From positions 1 to 64,000 of the forward strand of contig DATCMA010000027.1 of the NCBI GenBank assembly GCA_036563645.1: DNA of 64,000 nucleotides, written 5' to 3'. The notes beneath the pieces were generated by a model, which was given only the letters and a program-made list of their open reading frames with translations, was not told the DNA's origin and did not search any database. The stretch is from DATCMA01 sp036563645. GTDB taxonomy: Bacteria; Actinomycetota; Actinomycetes; Mycobacteriales; Micromonosporaceae. Both the position numbers and the translations under genes were made by a program. The first letter of the stretch is position 1, and each line of letters starts with the position of its first letter. Below, piece after piece: positions 63,848 to 64,000 of this stretch.

Positions 63848-64000
63848 TCACCGCCGTCGGGCCAGGTCGGCCGCCCCGACGACGCCCGCCGCGTTGCCGA
63901 GTTCGGCCGGCCGAATCTCCGCGACGGGGAGGCCAGCGCGCTGCGCGAGCGCATCCCGGTAGGCGCGGCGTGCCGGTTCGAGGAGGAGATCGCCCGCCTC
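63848..64000 (-). CDS. ROK-family kinase (probable glucokinase), C-terminal fragment
   Basis: Only the last 50 codons lie in the window; the start is beyond its right edge. The visible C-terminus reads GDLLLEPARRAYRDALAQR, then PAELGNAAGVVGAADLARRR and TGA. The ELGNxAGxxGAADLA ending is characteristic of ROK sugar kinases, such as the glucokinases of actinobacteria. It is followed after 19 bases by the EEP-family gene. Confidence 0.75.
   Translation of the reverse strand, partial: EAGDLLLEPARRAYRDALAQRAGLPVAEIRPAELGNAAGVVGAADLARRR

Overview
The window is high-GC DNA with NNG/NNC-biased codons, frequent GTG starts and densely packed ATGA-overlapping genes. It also carries a SARP regulator and actinobacterial housekeeping genes (a pyrophosphate-type phosphofructokinase, a DEDDh exoribonuclease, OtsA and a ROK kinase). 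All of this points to an antibiotic-producing actinomycete; the genus cannot be fixed from the window.

Layout. 1-13.2 kb is housekeeping and general regulation: a secreted glycoside hydrolase cut by the window edge, ProC, Pfk, an exoribonuclease, a Crp-type regulator, a large nucleotide-cyclase/ATPase sensor, a membrane protein and OtsA. 13.2-15.4 kb holds an FMO and an alpha/beta-hydrolase-fold gene. About 15.5-62.9 kb is a glycosylated aromatic polyketide (type II PKS) gene cluster. 63.1-64 kb returns to general genes (an EEP-family protein and the end of a ROK kinase).

Cluster logic. KS-alpha, CLF and ACP build the poly-beta-ketone. A dedicated acetyl-CoA carboxylase (BC, BCCP, fused AccD-AccA) supplies malonyl-CoA. 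A didomain aromatase/cyclase, an HTGTH-type cyclase, a SnoaL-like protein, an acyl-CoA ligase, two SDRs, an ABM monooxygenase, two FAD monooxygenases, an FMNH2-dependent two-component monooxygenase and an O-methyltransferase fold and tailor the aglycone. RmlA, RmlB, a 2,3-dehydratase, a 3-ketoreductase, a PLP/[2Fe-2S] 3-dehydratase, a 3,5-epimerase and a 4-ketoreductase make neutral 2,6-dideoxy and 2,3,6-trideoxy sugars, which three glycosyltransferases attach. A separate operon encodes a fully reducing iterative-looking type I PKS (KS-AT-DH-ER-KR-ACP) directly after a KAS III homologue with a Cys-His-Asp rather than Cys-His-Asn active site. This suggests that a reduced acyl chain is made and handed either to the type II PKS as a starter or to a sugar or aglycone hydroxyl as an ester.

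Regulation read from the DNA. Five promoters carry 11- or 22-bp spaced TCAAG/TCGAG heptamers ending 7-8 bp before a -10-like hexamer, which is the expected signature of the SARP encoded at 53.9 kb. That SARP has an in-frame TTA codon. A second motif, TTTACCNGGTAAA, occurs four times: twice in the tetR/MFS divergent promoter, once in the leader of the SARP gene just after a near-consensus promoter, and once upstream of a cydA-cydB-mmpL operon. I infer a two-tier circuit in which one TetR repressor controls export, the activator and a cytochrome bd oxidase plus MMPL module, and the SARP then activates the biosynthetic operons. The bd oxidase inside an antibiotic regulon, and the reduced-acyl hybrid PKS, are the most unusual points.
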